From positions 237,599 through 301,598 of the forward strand of contig NZ_WFLI01000002.1 of assembly GCF_009208555.1 (NCBI RefSeq): a stretch of 64,000 nucleotides of DNA, read 5' to 3'. The position numbers and the translations under genes are program-made. Under the pieces are notes generated by a model. That model was not told the DNA's origin, made no database searches, and was given only the letters and a program-made list of their open reading frames with translations. The DNA is from Janthinobacterium violaceinigrum. Its GTDB lineage: Bacteria; Pseudomonadota; Gammaproteobacteria; Burkholderiales; Burkholderiaceae_D. Shown here piece by piece: positions 1 through 9,827 of the stretch. The first letter of the stretch is position 1; each line of letters opens with the position of its first letter.

Positions 1-45
1 GTCGACGCGGGTCAGGCCGCAGATTTTGATACGTGTGCGTGGCAT
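1..45 (-). CDS. trpF: Phosphoribosylanthranilate isomerase, N-terminal fragment
   Basis: Only the first 15 codons lie in the window; the gene runs off the left edge. They read MPRTRIKICGLTRVD, and the KICGLTR block is the first beta strand of the TrpF barrel, whose Cys is the catalytic base. TrpF isomerises phosphoribosylanthranilate in tryptophan synthesis. An AAAGGA ribosome site sits 6 bases before the ATG. It lies 28 bp downstream of truA on the same strand, an order (truA-trpF) known from other betaproteobacteria, so the two are probably co-transcribed. Confidence 0.85.
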   Translation of the reverse strand, partial: MPRTRIKICGLTRVD

Positions 46-73
46 GGCAATCCTTTACTTGATTTGATGCAGA

Positions 74-904
74 TCAAAACCAGGGCAATGCGCTGCTACT
101 GTCCTGCGGCAACGCCCATTTCGGATCGTAATCGATCTTCGCCAAGTACAGCCCGTCCGGCATGAAGGTGGGCGCCGCCGCGTGGCGATCTTTGCGCTCC
201 AGCAACTGCCCCAGCCATTCCGGCTTTTCCCGGCCCGAGCCCACATACACGAGCGAGCCGACCAGGTTGCGCACCATGTGGTGCAGGAAGGCGTTGGCCG
301 TGATGGTAAAGACGATCAGTTCGCCACGGCGCTCGATCTGGATGTCGTGCATGAGCTTGACGGGCGACTTGGCCTGGCATTGCGCGGCGCGGAAGGCCGT
401 GAAATCGTGCCAGCCCAGCAGCGGCTGCACGGCTTGCTGCATCCGTTCCACGTCCAGAGGACGAAAAAAGAAGCCGGCGCGCCCTTCCATCAGCGGCGAA
501 CGGGTAGCGTTGTTATACAACACATAATGATAGGTGCGCGCGCGGGCGCTGAAACGGGCGTGGAAGAAATCATTGACCGTCGGATCGCCCTCAAGTTCCC
601 TGGCCCAGCGCACGGCGATGGATTTCGGCAGGAAGGCATTGACGCCGCGCACCCATGAGTGCACGTCGCGGTTCAGCTCCGTATCGAAATGCACGACTTG
701 TTCGAGCGCATGCACGCCCGTATCCGTGCGGCCGGCGCAGGTGGTGGCCAGGCGCACGCGGGCAAACTGTTCCAGCGCGTTTTCCAGCTGGTCCTGCACC
801 GTCTGCCCATCTTCCTGTTTCTGGTATCCATGCCAGGCCGTGCCGTCGTACTGGAGACCGAGGACGATACGCTTCAATGGCGTTGCTGTCGTAATATTTT
901 GCAT
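74..904 (-). CDS. truA: tRNA pseudouridine(38-40) synthase TruA
   Basis: This 276-residue protein converts uridines 38-40 of tRNA anticodon arms to pseudouridine. The N-terminus has the family pattern (LGLQYDGTAWHGYQ), and the catalytic loop CAGRTDTGVHA carries the nucleophile Asp61. HARFSARARTYHYVLYN and FLHHMVRNLVGSLVYVG are further TruA blocks. The frame is open up to 952, but homology begins at the ATG at 904, so that start was chosen. It follows fimV after a 151-bp gap holding a structured repeat, and precedes trpF, all on the minus strand. Confidence 0.95.
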   Translation of the reverse strand: MQNITTATPLKRIVLGLQYDGTAWHGYQKQEDGQTVQDQLENALEQFARVRLATTCAGRTDTGVHALEQVVHFDTELNRDVHSWVRGVNAFLPKSIAVRWARELEGDPTVNDFFHARFSARARTYHYVLYNNATRSPLMEGRAGFFFRPLDVERMQQAVQPLLGWHDFTAFRAAQCQAKSPVKLMHDIQIERRGELIVFTITANAFLHHMVRNLVGSLVYVGSGREKPEWLGQLLERKDRHAAAPTFMPDGLYLAKIDYDPKWALPQDSSSALPWF

Positions 905-967
905 CGAAGCATTATACCGGCGCGCAGGCGCCCCCGCCTCCCAACGACACAAGCGCCTGAGACGGCG

Positions 968-1028
968 TTCAGGGCAAGGCGCACGGTCGAAGACAGTACG
1001 AATAGTACGGCGAGACCGTGCAACGCCG
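968..1028 (+). repeat. Structured intergenic repeat, family A, copy 1
   Basis: The gap between fimV and truA holds a double hairpin. The outer stem is GCACGGTC (981-988) with GACCGTGC (1014-1021). The inner stem is GTAC (996-999) with GTAC (1005-1008). Flanks are TCAGGGCAAGGC on the left and AACGCCG on the right. A second copy at about 47313-47376, read on the other strand, has the same flanks and core but a different outer stem (GTTGCC/GGCAAC) that still pairs. This resembles dispersed REP-type elements. Confidence 0.7.
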
Positions 1029-1055
1029 CCATGGACGTCGTATCCGGTGCTTAGG

Positions 1056-3644
1056 TTAGCTCAGCAGTGCGCGCATGGTATTGGCCTTCTTCACCTGCTC
1101 TTCGCTGCCGCCCTTGATGACCTCATCGATCAGCTCGCGCGCGCCTTCCTTGTCGCCGATTTCCTGGTAAGCGATCGCCAGGTCCAGCTTGGTATCCATT
1201 TCCATGTGGATGGCCGACAGCGGATCGTCCACGCCCACGCTGGCCGTCTTGCCATCGTTGAGGTCCAGGTCGATGCCGGACAGGTCGAACTCTTGCGCGG
1301 GCGGTATGGCTTCCGGCAAGGTGGCTGGCGTTTGCGCGTCGTCAAACAGGCTGTCGATGGAAGGCTCGGCCGCCGCGACGGGTGCCGCCGCCGGGGCCAC
1401 CGGTTCGTCGAGGTCGAAATGGGCCAGGTCCACATCCTTCAGCGGATCGGGCAAAGGCGTCAAGCCCGCGCCCACGCCGTTCACGGGACCGGCTGGCGGC
1501 TCCAGGTCCAGGCCGAAATCCATGCTGGCGTCATAGTGCGCATCGTGCGCGGGCGACTGCGGCTGGCTGTCCGGCCCCGGCATGACGATGGGGTCGCTGG
1601 TAGAGACGGGCTCGAAATCGAGGCTGTCGAGGTCGAAATCGAGGGGATCGCGCGCATCGCGGGCCGCCACGGAGGACGCGGGCTCGGCAGGCGCCAGCTC
1701 GGACGACGGCGCCGGCGCAGCCAGGTCGTCGGGCAAGTCCATGCTCTGGCCATGCAGCTCGTCGCCGGCACCCTTGCTCAGGCTGACGACGGCGTCGTCT
1801 TCCGTATCGCCATACAGCGGGTTGGTGGGATCGAGCGCCAGGCCCAGGGCAGCGGCCTGCGGCCACTCTTCGCCCTGGCCGCGCGTCAGGCTGTACAGCT
1901 CGCTGGCCTGGTCTTCAAACGCGCGCACGTCGTTGCGGGCCGAATAGATTTCCAGCAACTTCAGGCGGGCCGCATGGCGCTCGGGGTGGATGCGCAAGGC
2001 TTCCTTGAGGATATCTTCCGCCTGGCCATCGCGGCCGTAGGCGATATACACGTCCGCTTCGGCGACAGGGTCGGTTTCATTGCCTTCCAGCAAGCTGGCA
2101 CCCGCTGCGGCAGCCGCGCCGGCAGCAGCGGCGCCCGTGCCGAACAGGTGGTTGCTCGCTTCGGACTGCTGGTCTTCGGGCGCCAGGCCGGCCGGCGGCG
2201 CCACGGGCGCTTCCGGCTCGAACACGGGGGCGATATCGTCCTGGGCGGGCGGCGTCTCCTTGCGGCGGCGCGCGATCACCAGCGCGGCCACAGCGGCCAG
2301 CAATGCGGCCAGGCCGATGCCGATGGCGCCCAGGTGGTCGCTGATCTTGTCGGCAAACGTGGGTTCCAGCGGCGATGGCTTCTTGACCAGCGGCACCGGT
2401 TTCGCTTTCGGCACGGGCGGCTGGGCTTCGGCCGGGGCACTGGCAATGGCGCTGGCCGATGCACTAGCCGCAGCGCTGGCCGAGGCACTGGCGGGAGCCT
2501 CGGCCGGCTTGGCGGGCGATGGCGCACTCTTGTCGGCCATGGCCTTGCTCTTCACGGCCATCAGCTTTTCCAGGTCGCTGACGTTCTTTTCCAGCTCCTT
2601 GACGCGGGCGGCCGCTTCATCGACCTGCTTGGCCTTGGCGATCTTGTCTTCTTCGCTGGCAACGGCGCTCTTGCCGGCCGACTTGGCCGCCGGTTCCGCC
2701 TTCGACAGCTTCAGCTTGTCTTGCGACTCGCTCACGGCCGTCGGCTTTTCCTGCACCTTGGTCGCGCCGATCTTGCCCGCCGTGCTTTGCGCCGCTTGCG
2801 CCGCCTTGGCCGGCTTGCTTTGCGATACCTGCCCCGCCAGCTTGTTGCGGTAGGCTTCGAAGTCGACGGCGTGCGCCGTCACCACGCCTTTCGCTTCGGC
2901 CGCATCGGTGGCGCGGATGGCCTCCGTGCCCGGCACGGCCAGGATGCGCCCCGCCTGCATGCGGTTCATGTTCTCGCCCTTGAAGGCGTCGGGATTGGCG
3001 CGGTACAGGGCGACGAGCATCATGTCGAGCGATACGCCCGACGGTTTCAGTTCGCTGGCGATGCGGCTCAGGGTGTCGCCCGGCCTGACCTTGTATTCGC
3101 CGGCCGGCTTTTTCGGCTGCGCGGCATCGGCGGCGGCGGGCTTGCCCTTGCCCGGCTCCACTGGCGCCGTGACTTGCGCGCCGCGCGTCTGGCGCGCTTC
3201 GGGCGTGTCGAGCACGAATGCATACTCGCGCACCTGACGACCGCTCTTGCTGCTCAGTTCCAGCAGCAGGTCCACCATGGGTTCGGCCACCGGCTGCGCC
3301 GAGCTGATGCGGATGAAGGACTTGCCGTTGCGGTTTTCCACGGCAAACGTCAGCGCGTTCAGGGCGGGATTGAATTCCACGTTGGCCTGGCGGTAGGCGT
3401 CCGGCGGCGCCAGCTTGGCCAGCAGGCTGGCCGCCTCGCCTGGCTTGACGGCCGATAATTCGACCTCGGCGCGCAGCGGCTGGCCGGCGGCGGACAGCAC
3501 CGTGATCTTGCCCAGCTCGGCTGCGGATACCGCCGGTGACAATAACACCGCACAGGCGACAGCGCTGCTCAGTGTTTTAATGGCAAGGGAGGCGACCCGG
3601 GGACGAGTGTGTACAGGCATAGTTGGCGGCATCTTAGTTGACAT
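1056..3644 (-). CDS. fimV: FimV/HubP-type polar LysM protein
   Basis: This 862-residue envelope protein belongs to the FimV family, which organises the cell pole and type IV pili or twitching. Visible parts: a signal peptide (about 1-41, ending VSAAE); the conserved FimV N-terminal domain (42-150); a peptidoglycan-binding LysM domain (184-238, VRPGDTLSRIASEL); a coiled coil (about 331-368); an Ala/Ser tract (384-404); one membrane helix (439-458); a long acidic cytoplasmic part with a TPR-like segment; and the FimV C-terminal domain (about 805-862, LDLAIAYQEIGDKEGAREL). ATGs at codons 5 and 9 are possible alternative starts, and no strong ribosome site settles the choice. It lies downstream of asd, the usual betaproteobacterial order. 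Confidence 0.92.
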   Translation of the reverse strand: MSTKMPPTMPVHTRPRVASLAIKTLSSAVACAVLLSPAVSAAELGKITVLSAAGQPLRAEVELSAVKPGEAASLLAKLAPPDAYRQANVEFNPALNALTFAVENRNGKSFIRISSAQPVAEPMVDLLLELSSKSGRQVREYAFVLDTPEARQTRGAQVTAPVEPGKGKPAAADAAQPKKPAGEYKVRPGDTLSRIASELKPSGVSLDMMLVALYRANPDAFKGENMNRMQAGRILAVPGTEAIRATDAAEAKGVVTAHAVDFEAYRNKLAGQVSQSKPAKAAQAAQSTAGKIGATKVQEKPTAVSESQDKLKLSKAEPAAKSAGKSAVASEEDKIAKAKQVDEAAARVKELEKNVSDLEKLMAVKSKAMADKSAPSPAKPAEAPASASASAAASASASAIASAPAEAQPPVPKAKPVPLVKKPSPLEPTFADKISDHLGAIGIGLAALLAAVAALVIARRRKETPPAQDDIAPVFEPEAPVAPPAGLAPEDQQSEASNHLFGTGAAAAGAAAAAGASLLEGNETDPVAEADVYIAYGRDGQAEDILKEALRIHPERHAARLKLLEIYSARNDVRAFEDQASELYSLTRGQGEEWPQAAALGLALDPTNPLYGDTEDDAVVSLSKGAGDELHGQSMDLPDDLAAPAPSSELAPAEPASSVAARDARDPLDFDLDSLDFEPVSTSDPIVMPGPDSQPQSPAHDAHYDASMDFGLDLEPPAGPVNGVGAGLTPLPDPLKDVDLAHFDLDEPVAPAAAPVAAAEPSIDSLFDDAQTPATLPEAIPPAQEFDLSGIDLDLNDGKTASVGVDDPLSAIHMEMDTKLDLAIAYQEIGDKEGARELIDEVIKGGSEEQVKKANTMRALLS

Positions 3645-3737
3645 GGGAAAACTGTTACTTTTCCAGAGGTATCAACATATCATCATGCCCAGAGCTATGC
3701 AAGCTCCGCATGGTTGAGCCTTGACGGGCTCAGGACG

Positions 3738-3767
3738 AAAAAAAAGCCGGGAAAACAGCCCCGGCTT
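3738..3767 (-). terminator. Rho-independent terminator after asd
   Basis: On the minus strand the stem AGCCGGG/CCCGGCT (3745-3751 with 3760-3766) is followed by a run of eight T. It lies 25 bp beyond the asd stop codon and before fimV, so fimV probably has its own promoter in 3645-3737. Confidence 0.85.
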
Positions 3768-3792
3768 GATCTAAATCAGCAAATTATTGCCA

Positions 3793-4920
3793 TTACGCAT
3801 CCAGCAGGATGCGCAGCATGCGGCGCAGCGGCTCGGCCGCGCCCCACAGCAATTGGTCGCCCACGGTGAACGCGGACAGGTATTCGCCGCCCATGCTCAT
3901 CTTGCGCACGCGGCCGACGGGAATCGTCAGGCTGCCCGTGACGGCGGCCGGCGACAGGTCGCGCACGGACGCTTCGCGCGTGTTCGGCACGAATTTCACC
4001 CATTGATTGTTGCTGGCGATGATGTCGTTGATTTCATCGAGCGGCACGTCTTTCTTCAGCTTGATGGTCAAGGCTTGCGAATGGCAGCGCATGGCGCCGA
4101 TGCGCACGCACAGGCCGTCGACGGGAATTTCCCTGGTGCCGAAATCGATGCCGCGGCCCAGGATCTTGTTCGTTTCCGCGCCCGCCTTCCACTCTTCCTT
4201 CGACTGGCCATTGCCCAGGTCCTTGTCGATCCACGGAATCAGGTTGCCGGCCAGCGGCGCGCCGAATTGCTTGATCTCGTCCGGGGAATAGCCGTGCTGG
4301 GTGGCCAGCACCTGGCGGTCGATTTCCAGGATGGCGGAAGCGGGGTTGTCCAGCAGCGCCTTGACGGAACCGTTGATGGTGCCGAATTGCGTCAGCAGTT
4401 CGCGCATGTGCTGCGCGCCGCCGCCCGATGCCGCCTGGTACGTCATCGACGTCATCCAGTCGATCAGGTCGTGCTGGAACAGGCCGCCCAGGCCCATCAT
4501 CATGCACGACACGGTGCAATTGCCGCCGATGTAGTTCTTGACGCCCTTGCCCAGCGCATCCTTGATGACGTGCAGGTTGACGGGGTCGAGCACGATGACG
4601 GCATCTTTTTCCATGCGCAAGGTCGAGGCCGCATCGATCCAGTAGCCATTCCAGCCCGCTGCGCGCAGCTGCGGGAAGACGGCGCTCGTGTAATCGCCGC
4701 CCTGGCAGGAAATGATGATGTCGCACTTGGACAGTTCGGCGATGTTGCTGGCATCCTTGAGGATGGTTTCATTCTTCGCCATGGCCGGCGCCGCGCCGCC
4801 CGTGTTCGACGTCGTGAAAAACACCGGTTCGATGTGGGCGAAATCGCCCTCTTCCTGCATGCGCTGCATCAGGACCGAACCGACCATACCGCGCCAACCT
4901 ACCAAGCCAACTAATTTCAT
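3793..4920 (-). CDS. asd: Aspartate-semialdehyde dehydrogenase
   Basis: This 375-residue enzyme reduces aspartyl-phosphate to aspartate semialdehyde, the branch point to lysine, threonine, methionine and diaminopimelate. It has the NADP-binding start [14 protein letters not shown], the active-site Cys block [15 protein letters not shown] and the His block [16 protein letters not shown], as in the gammaproteobacterial-type Asd. An in-frame ATG lies two codons earlier, but GAGGA abuts it directly and is 6 bases before the ATG at 4920, so the later start is preferred. A small hairpin (GACGGC/GCCGTC, 4939-4954) sits between leuB and this gene. It is the last gene before the terminator at 3738-3767. 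Confidence 0.96.
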   Translation of the reverse strand: MKLVGLVGWRGMVGSVLMQRMQEEGDFAHIEPVFFTTSNTGGAAPAMAKNETILKDASNIAELSKCDIIISCQGGDYTSAVFPQLRAAGWNGYWIDAASTLRMEKDAVIVLDPVNLHVIKDALGKGVKNYIGGNCTVSCMMMGLGGLFQHDLIDWMTSMTYQAASGGGAQHMRELLTQFGTINGSVKALLDNPASAILEIDRQVLATQHGYSPDEIKQFGAPLAGNLIPWIDKDLGNGQSKEEWKAGAETNKILGRGIDFGTREIPVDGLCVRIGAMRCHSQALTIKLKKDVPLDEINDIIASNNQWVKFVPNTREASVRDLSPAAVTGSLTIPVGRVRKMSMGGEYLSAFTVGDQLLWGAAEPLRRMLRILLDA

Positions 4921-4965
4921 TACCATTCCTCAAGATGAGACGGCGACTGCCGTCATTAGACTATT

Positions 4966-6036
4966 TTATCCCAGCGCTTTTACAACTGCATCACCCATCG
5001 CCTCGGTGCCGACCAAAGTCGTGCCCGCTTCGTGGATATCGGCCGTGCGCAAGCCCTGCGCCAGCACCTGCTTGACGGCGCCCTCGATGCGGTTTGCCTG
5101 CTCTTCGCGGTTCAGCGAATAACGCAGCATCATGGCCGCCGACAGGATCGTCGCCAGCGGATTGGCGATGCCCTTGCCTGCGATATCGGGCGCCGAACCG
5201 TGCGACGGCTCGTACAGGCCCTTGTTGTTGGCGTCCAGCGAAGCGGACGGCAGCATGCCGATCGAACCCGTCAGCATGGCGGCCGCGTCCGACAAGATGT
5301 CGCCGAACATATTGCCGGTCACCATGACGTCGAATTTCTTCGGCGCCCGCACCAGCTGCATGGCCGCGTTATCGACATACATATGATCGAGCGCCACGTC
5401 CGGGTATTCCTTGTGCACGTCGATGACGATGTCTTTCCAGAACTGGAAGGTTTCCAGCACGTTTGCCTTGTCCACGCTGGTCAAGCGCTTGTCGCGCTTT
5501 TGCGCGGCCTGGAATGCCACGTGGGCGATGCGGCGGATTTCGCCTTCCGCATAGCGCATGGTGTCGTAACCTTCGCGCTGGCCCTTGAACGGGCCGTCCG
5601 GGCACTCGCGCACGCCGCGGGGCTGGCCGAAATAGATGTCGCCCGTCAATTCGCGGATGATCAGGATATCGAGGCCGGACACCACTTCCGGCTTCAGGGT
5701 CGAGGCGCCCGCCAGTTCCGGATACAGGATGGCCGGACGCAGGTTGGCGAACAGGCCCAGGTTCTTGCGCAGGCCCAAAATCGCCTGCTCGGGACGGAAC
5801 TGGCGCTCCAGATTGTCGTACTGGTAGTCGCCCACGGCGCCGAACAGCACGGCATCGGCCGCTTTCGCCAGCGCCAGGGTGCCTTCCGGCAAGGGGTGGC
5901 CATGGGCAGCATAGCCGGCGCCGCCCACGGGCGCGCTTTCCAGCTCGAACGATTCGCCCAGCACATTCAAGACCTTGACGGCTTGCGCGACGATTTCAGG
6001 ACCGATGCCGTCGCCGGGTAAGATTGCAATTTTCAT
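4966..6036 (-). CDS. leuB: 3-isopropylmalate dehydrogenase
   Basis: This 356-residue enzyme oxidatively decarboxylates 3-isopropylmalate to 2-oxoisocaproate using NAD. Motifs: [16 protein letters not shown] at the N-terminus, the substrate loop [14 protein letters not shown], the Lys/Asp metal and substrate region ([21 protein letters not shown]), [14 protein letters not shown], and [16 protein letters not shown] near the NAD site. The frame is open to 6225, but family similarity starts at the ATG at 6036. It follows leuD by 11 bp in the leuC-ecn-leuD-leuB cluster. Confidence 0.97.
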   Translation of the reverse strand: MKIAILPGDGIGPEIVAQAVKVLNVLGESFELESAPVGGAGYAAHGHPLPEGTLALAKAADAVLFGAVGDYQYDNLERQFRPEQAILGLRKNLGLFANLRPAILYPELAGASTLKPEVVSGLDILIIRELTGDIYFGQPRGVRECPDGPFKGQREGYDTMRYAEGEIRRIAHVAFQAAQKRDKRLTSVDKANVLETFQFWKDIVIDVHKEYPDVALDHMYVDNAAMQLVRAPKKFDVMVTGNMFGDILSDAAAMLTGSIGMLPSASLDANNKGLYEPSHGSAPDIAGKGIANPLATILSAAMMLRYSLNREEQANRIEGAVKQVLAQGLRTADIHEAGTTLVGTEAMGDAVVKALG

Positions 6037-6047
6037 ATTTTTATCGA

Positions 6048-6695
6048 TTAGATGACGTTGGCGAGCCAAGGCTGATTGTTCAAATGACGCTCTTCGAAGG
6101 CGCGGATATCGTCCGCGTGGCGCAGGGTCAGGCCGATATCGTCGAGCCCATTCATCAGGCAATACTTGCGGAAGGCGTCGATCTCGAACGCATACGACAC
6201 GGAACCATTGCTGGTGCGCACGCACTGCTGTTCCAGGTCCACCACCAGCTTGTAGCCGGGGAAAGCCTTGACTTCATTGATCAGGTGGTCGACCTGGCTT
6301 TCCGACAGCACGATAGGCAGCAAGCCGTTCTTGTAGCAGTTATTGAAGAAAATATCGGCAAACGACGGCGCGATGATGGCACGGAAACCATATTGATCGA
6401 GCGCCCACGGCGCGTGTTCGCGCGAGGAGCCGCAGCCGAAATTCTTGCGTGTCAGCAAGATCGAGGCGCCCTGGTAGCGGGGCTCGTTGAGCACGAAATC
6501 GGGATTCAGCGGGCGGCGGCTGTTGTCCTGGCCCGGCTCGCCATGGTCGAGGTAGCGCCATTCGTCGAACAGGTTGGGGCCGAAGCCGCTGCGGTGGATC
6601 GATTTCAGGAATTGCTTCGGGATAATCGCGTCGGTGTCGACGTTGGCGCGGTCCAGCGGCGCCACCAGGCCTTCGTAAATCGTAAATTTATCCAT
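6048..6695 (-). CDS. leuD: 3-isopropylmalate dehydratase small subunit
   Basis: This 215-residue protein is the swivelling domain that pairs with LeuC to isomerise 2-isopropylmalate to 3-isopropylmalate. It shows [19 protein letters not shown] at the N-terminus and the substrate-binding block [16 protein letters not shown], plus [16 protein letters not shown]. Length and motifs match LeuD of betaproteobacteria. It is separated from leuC by a small entericidin-like gene and lies 11 bp upstream of leuB. Confidence 0.97.
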   Translation of the reverse strand: MDKFTIYEGLVAPLDRANVDTDAIIPKQFLKSIHRSGFGPNLFDEWRYLDHGEPGQDNSRRPLNPDFVLNEPRYQGASILLTRKNFGCGSSREHAPWALDQYGFRAIIAPSFADIFFNNCYKNGLLPIVLSESQVDHLINEVKAFPGYKLVVDLEQQCVRTSNGSVSYAFEIDAFRKYCLMNGLDDIGLTLRHADDIRAFEERHLNNQPWLANVI

Positions 6696-6746
6696 GCTGT
6701 TTCTACTCGGTAGGACGCGCGGCGCCAGGCGCCGGCACGTCGCGGT

Positions 6747-6869
6747 TTATTTTCCGCCGGCGCCAGTGACAACCTGGCCGACTTTCTGCACATCGCGGCC
6801 GATGCCGGAGACGGTGTTGCAGCCAGACAAGATGACGGTGGCGATGAGGAGGGCGAAGAGTTTTTTCAT
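6747..6869 (-). CDS. Entericidin A/B family small lipoprotein
   Basis: This 40-residue ORF lies in the leuC-leuD gap. It begins MKKLFALLIATVILSGC, a short signal peptide with a lipobox (LSGC, lipidated Cys17). The mature part NTVSGIGRDVQKVGQVV matches the entericidin pattern (N-T-x-x-G-x-G-x-D-x-Q-x-x-G). Entericidins are small envelope lipoproteins, some described as toxin/antidote pairs; only one is present here. The strand and the tight spacing (69 bp after leuC, 51 bp before leuD) suggest co-transcription with the leu genes. Confidence 0.85.
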   Translation of the reverse strand: MKKLFALLIATVILSGCNTVSGIGRDVQKVGQVVTGAGGK

Positions 6870-6938
6870 GTTGAGTTCTCGATAATCAAATAAGGGACTG
6901 AAGCTGCTAGTGTAAACCAGCGGCGCCAGTCCCTGCCG

Positions 6939-8342
6939 TCATCGCAATCCCCGCACGTCGACAAAGTGGCCGGCGATGCCCGCCGCCGCCGCCATCGCGG
7001 GCGACACCAGGTGGGTACGGCCGCCCTGCCCTTGCCGGCCTTCGAAGTTGCGGTTCGACGTGGATGCGCAGCGTTCGCCCGGTTCCAGGCGGTCCGCATT
7101 CATGGCCAGGCACATGGAGCAGCCCGGCTCGCGCCATTCGAAACCGGCATCCTTGAAGATGCGGTCCAAGCCCTCGCGTTCTGCCTGGTCCTTCACCAGG
7201 CCGGAGCCCGGCACCACCAGCGCCAGGGTGACGTTGGAAGCGCGGTACTTGCCGCGCACCACGGCGGCGGCCGCGCGCAAGTCCTCGATGCGCGAATTGG
7301 TGCAGGAACCGATGAAGACCTTGTCGATGCGGATGTCTTCGATGGCCGTGTTCGGTTTCAGAGCCATGTAGACGAGCGCCTTTTCCATCGCATCGCGCTT
7401 GACGCTGTCTTTTTCCTGGTCGGGATCGGGCACGCGGCCATCGACGCCGATCACCATTTCGGGCGAGGTGCCCCAGGTCACTTGCGGCACGATGTCTTGC
7501 GCGTTCAGGGTGACGACCAGGTCGAAACGGGCGCCCGGGTCCGAATGCAGGGTGCGCCAGTAGGCCACGGCGCGTTCCCAGTGCGGACCGGCCGGCGAAA
7601 ACGGACGGCCCTTGACGTAGTTGATCGTGGTGTCGTCCACGCCGATGATGCCGGCGCGCGCGCCCGCCTCGATGGCCATGTTGCACACCGTCATGCGGCC
7701 TTCCATCGACAGGGCGCGGATGGCCGAGCCGCCGAACTCGATACAGTAGCCGGTGCCGCCGGCCGTGCCGATCTTGCCGATGATGGCCAGCACGATATCC
7801 TTGGCCGTCACGCCGGCCGGCAAGGCGCCGTCGACCTGCACCAGCATGGATTTGGATTTCTTTTGCAGCAGGGTCTGCGTGGCCAGCACGTGCTCGACTT
7901 CGGACGTGCCGATGCCGTGCGCCAGCGCGCCGAACGCGCCGTGCGTGGACGTGTGCGAATCGCCGCAGACCACCGTCATGCCGGGAAGGGTCGCGCCCTG
8001 TTCGGGGCCGATCACATGCACGATACCCTGGCGCTTGTCGTTCATGTTGAAGTACGTCAAGCCATAGTTCCTGGCATTCTTGTCCAGGGTTTCCACCTGC
8101 AGGCGCGAGACGGGATCGGCAATGCCGTCGACCCGACTGGTGGTGGGCACGTTATGGTCGGCCACGGCCAGGTTGGCGGAAATGCGCCATGGCTGGCGGC
8201 CGGCCACGCTTAGCCCGTCGAAGGCTTGCGGGCTGGTGACTTCGTGCAGCAAGTGCCGGTCGATGTACAGAATTGTCGTGCCATCATCTTCGGCCCGCAC
8301 AACGTGGGATTCCCAAAGTTTGTCGTAAAGCGTCTTCATCAT
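6939..8342 (-). CDS. leuC: 3-isopropylmalate dehydratase large subunit
   Basis: This 467-residue aconitase-family protein holds the [4Fe-4S] cluster of isopropylmalate isomerase. Evidence: [14 protein letters not shown] start, [17 protein letters not shown], the Cys of [15 protein letters not shown], and the pair in GCSMCLAMN that complete the cluster ligands. ATGs lie at codons 1 and 2, and no clear ribosome site separates them. It is the first gene of the minus-strand leucine cluster. The upstream 338 bp has no gene and must hold the promoter. Confidence 0.97.
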   Translation of the reverse strand: MMKTLYDKLWESHVVRAEDDGTTILYIDRHLLHEVTSPQAFDGLSVAGRQPWRISANLAVADHNVPTTSRVDGIADPVSRLQVETLDKNARNYGLTYFNMNDKRQGIVHVIGPEQGATLPGMTVVCGDSHTSTHGAFGALAHGIGTSEVEHVLATQTLLQKKSKSMLVQVDGALPAGVTAKDIVLAIIGKIGTAGGTGYCIEFGGSAIRALSMEGRMTVCNMAIEAGARAGIIGVDDTTINYVKGRPFSPAGPHWERAVAYWRTLHSDPGARFDLVVTLNAQDIVPQVTWGTSPEMVIGVDGRVPDPDQEKDSVKRDAMEKALVYMALKPNTAIEDIRIDKVFIGSCTNSRIEDLRAAAAVVRGKYRASNVTLALVVPGSGLVKDQAEREGLDRIFKDAGFEWREPGCSMCLAMNADRLEPGERCASTSNRNFEGRQGQGGRTHLVSPAMAAAAGIAGHFVDVRGLR

Positions 8343-8680
8343 GATATATGCAGCGTTGCCACAGCCTGTTTAAGTGATCAAGTGATACCAAGTCCTACGG
8401 TGATCCACAAGGATTATGCCATATATCGGGGAATACAGAACCGAAACAGGCAAAAGCGCGGGATTGGCGATACAAAGTTTGGCCACTTTGTTGGATATGA
8501 GCTGGAAATTGCCGATATCACCTCCCCGGCGACATTACAAGCCCATCCGCACGCAGCCGGCCGAAGGACTGACGGCGAGGGCAGAAACCGATACTTTTTT
8601 CCCAATCTTTCGTGTATTGTGTTTCGACAATAATCAGCGGCGCGCGCCCCTGCACGCGTCCACCACCGATGGGGACCTGA
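8343..8680. other. Divergent intergenic region, leuC / S41 peptidase
   Basis: No gene was recognised in this 338-bp stretch between two divergent genes. It holds a perfect inverted repeat ACAAAGT-N6-ACTTTGT (8472-8491), which could be a regulator site or a small hairpin. A weak minus-strand promoter candidate for leuC has a -10-like CATAAT read from about 8420. Near 8620-8635 there is an AT-richer patch that could serve the plus-strand gene. No leucine-rich leader peptide was found. Confidence 0.5.
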
Positions 8681-9811
8681 ATGAAACTGCATTCCTGGGC
8701 GCTGGCCGCCCTCACCCTGGCCAGCACGCATGCGGCGGCGGCCACGCCGGGCGAACTGTGTGTACAGGATTTGCGCGCCATCCCGCCATTCCTGCTGGAA
8801 AACGATACGGGCGCACGCGCCCACCTGGAACAAAAAGGGCAGGCGTATTTCGACCTGGCGCTGGCCACGGCCACCACGGCGGCGGCCACTGCCGCCGACG
8901 CCAAGGCCTGCGATGCCATCCTGGAAAATTATGTGGGCATGTGGCGCAAAGGCCATCTGCACGTGAAACCGGGCAGCGCGCAGGACGTGGCCAAGCCATC
9001 CCCCGCCCAGCCTGCCGCGCCGGGACAGCCTGCGCCATCGAAGGAACCGTCGCTGCAAGTCTTGTCCGGGAATACCGTGCTGCTGAACTTGCCCAGCTTT
9101 CACGGCCGCTACCGCGCCGCCGTGGCGACCCTGCTCGACACGCACCGCGCGGCGCTGGCGGCGCGCCCCAACTGGATCCTCGACGTGCGCCGCAACGGCG
9201 GCGGCAGCGACAGCACCTATGCGCCGCTGCTGCAATGGATCAGCTCGGACGAAACGGTCAGGCTGGGCGCCGAATGGCTGTCCACGCCGGCCAATATCGC
9301 GGGGCAAGAGAGCGTCTGCGCCTTGCTGGCGCCGGGCGACAAGGCGTGCGCCGACTTTGCGGCCCAGGCCGTGACACAGATGCGCTCGGTCAAGCCGGGC
9401 GAGTATGTGGCGCAGAACGGCACCGACCTCGTCAGCTACGCGCGCCAGGACACGCCGGAGCCACGCCGGCCCGTGCGCGTGGCCGTGCTGATCGACCGCG
9501 ACTGCGCCAGTTCCTGCGAGGAATTCCTGCTGGCGGCGCGGCAAAGTTTTCACGTGAAATTGATCGGCCGTAACAGCCATGGCGCACTCGACTATTCCAA
9601 CCTGCGCCTGCACGCGCTGCCGTCCGGCGTGCGCCAACTGCAATACGCCACCTCGCGCTCGGCCCGCTTGCCGCAGCTGCAGGTGGATCTGGGCGGCATC
9701 ATGCCCGACATCTATTTGCCGCCGCCGAAGGAAGAGGCTGCGCGCGCCCAGGAAATCGTGCGCGTGCAGCGCTGGCTGGAAGGCGGCACATTACGTCCGG
9801 ATAACATCTGA
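8681..9811 (+). CDS. Exported S41-family (C-terminal processing) peptidase
   Basis: This 376-residue protein has a signal peptide (MKLHSWALAALTLASTHAAAA). The C-terminal half is an S41 protease fold: VLLNLPSFHGRY, ILDVRRNGGGSDST (the G-G-G loop of the family) and CASSCEEFLLAARQ, whose SSCEE stretch is where S41 enzymes carry the nucleophilic serine. ALDYSNLRLHALPSGV resembles the later substrate-cleft strand. No PDZ domain is visible, and a Pro/Ala linker (about 107-122) separates an N-terminal domain of unknown role. It probably acts in the periplasm on unknown proteins. It ends at a shared terminator facing cheA. Confidence 0.8.
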   Translation: MKLHSWALAALTLASTHAAAATPGELCVQDLRAIPPFLLENDTGARAHLEQKGQAYFDLALATATTAAATAADAKACDAILENYVGMWRKGHLHVKPGSAQDVAKPSPAQPAAPGQPAPSKEPSLQVLSGNTVLLNLPSFHGRYRAAVATLLDTHRAALAARPNWILDVRRNGGGSDSTYAPLLQWISSDETVRLGAEWLSTPANIAGQESVCALLAPGDKACADFAAQAVTQMRSVKPGEYVAQNGTDLVSYARQDTPEPRRPVRVAVLIDRDCASSCEEFLLAARQSFHVKLIGRNSHGALDYSNLRLHALPSGVRQLQYATSRSARLPQLQVDLGGIMPDIYLPPPKEEAARAQEIVRVQRWLEGGTLRPDNI

Positions 9812-9827
9812 CGCCGCTGGCGCCATG

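Noticed and set aside
534..3458. Plus-strand ORF of 974 codons antisense to fimV
   Set aside because: It is a composition shadow: Arg/Gly/His-rich with no domain pattern, opposite a clear FimV protein with signal peptide, LysM and membrane helix.
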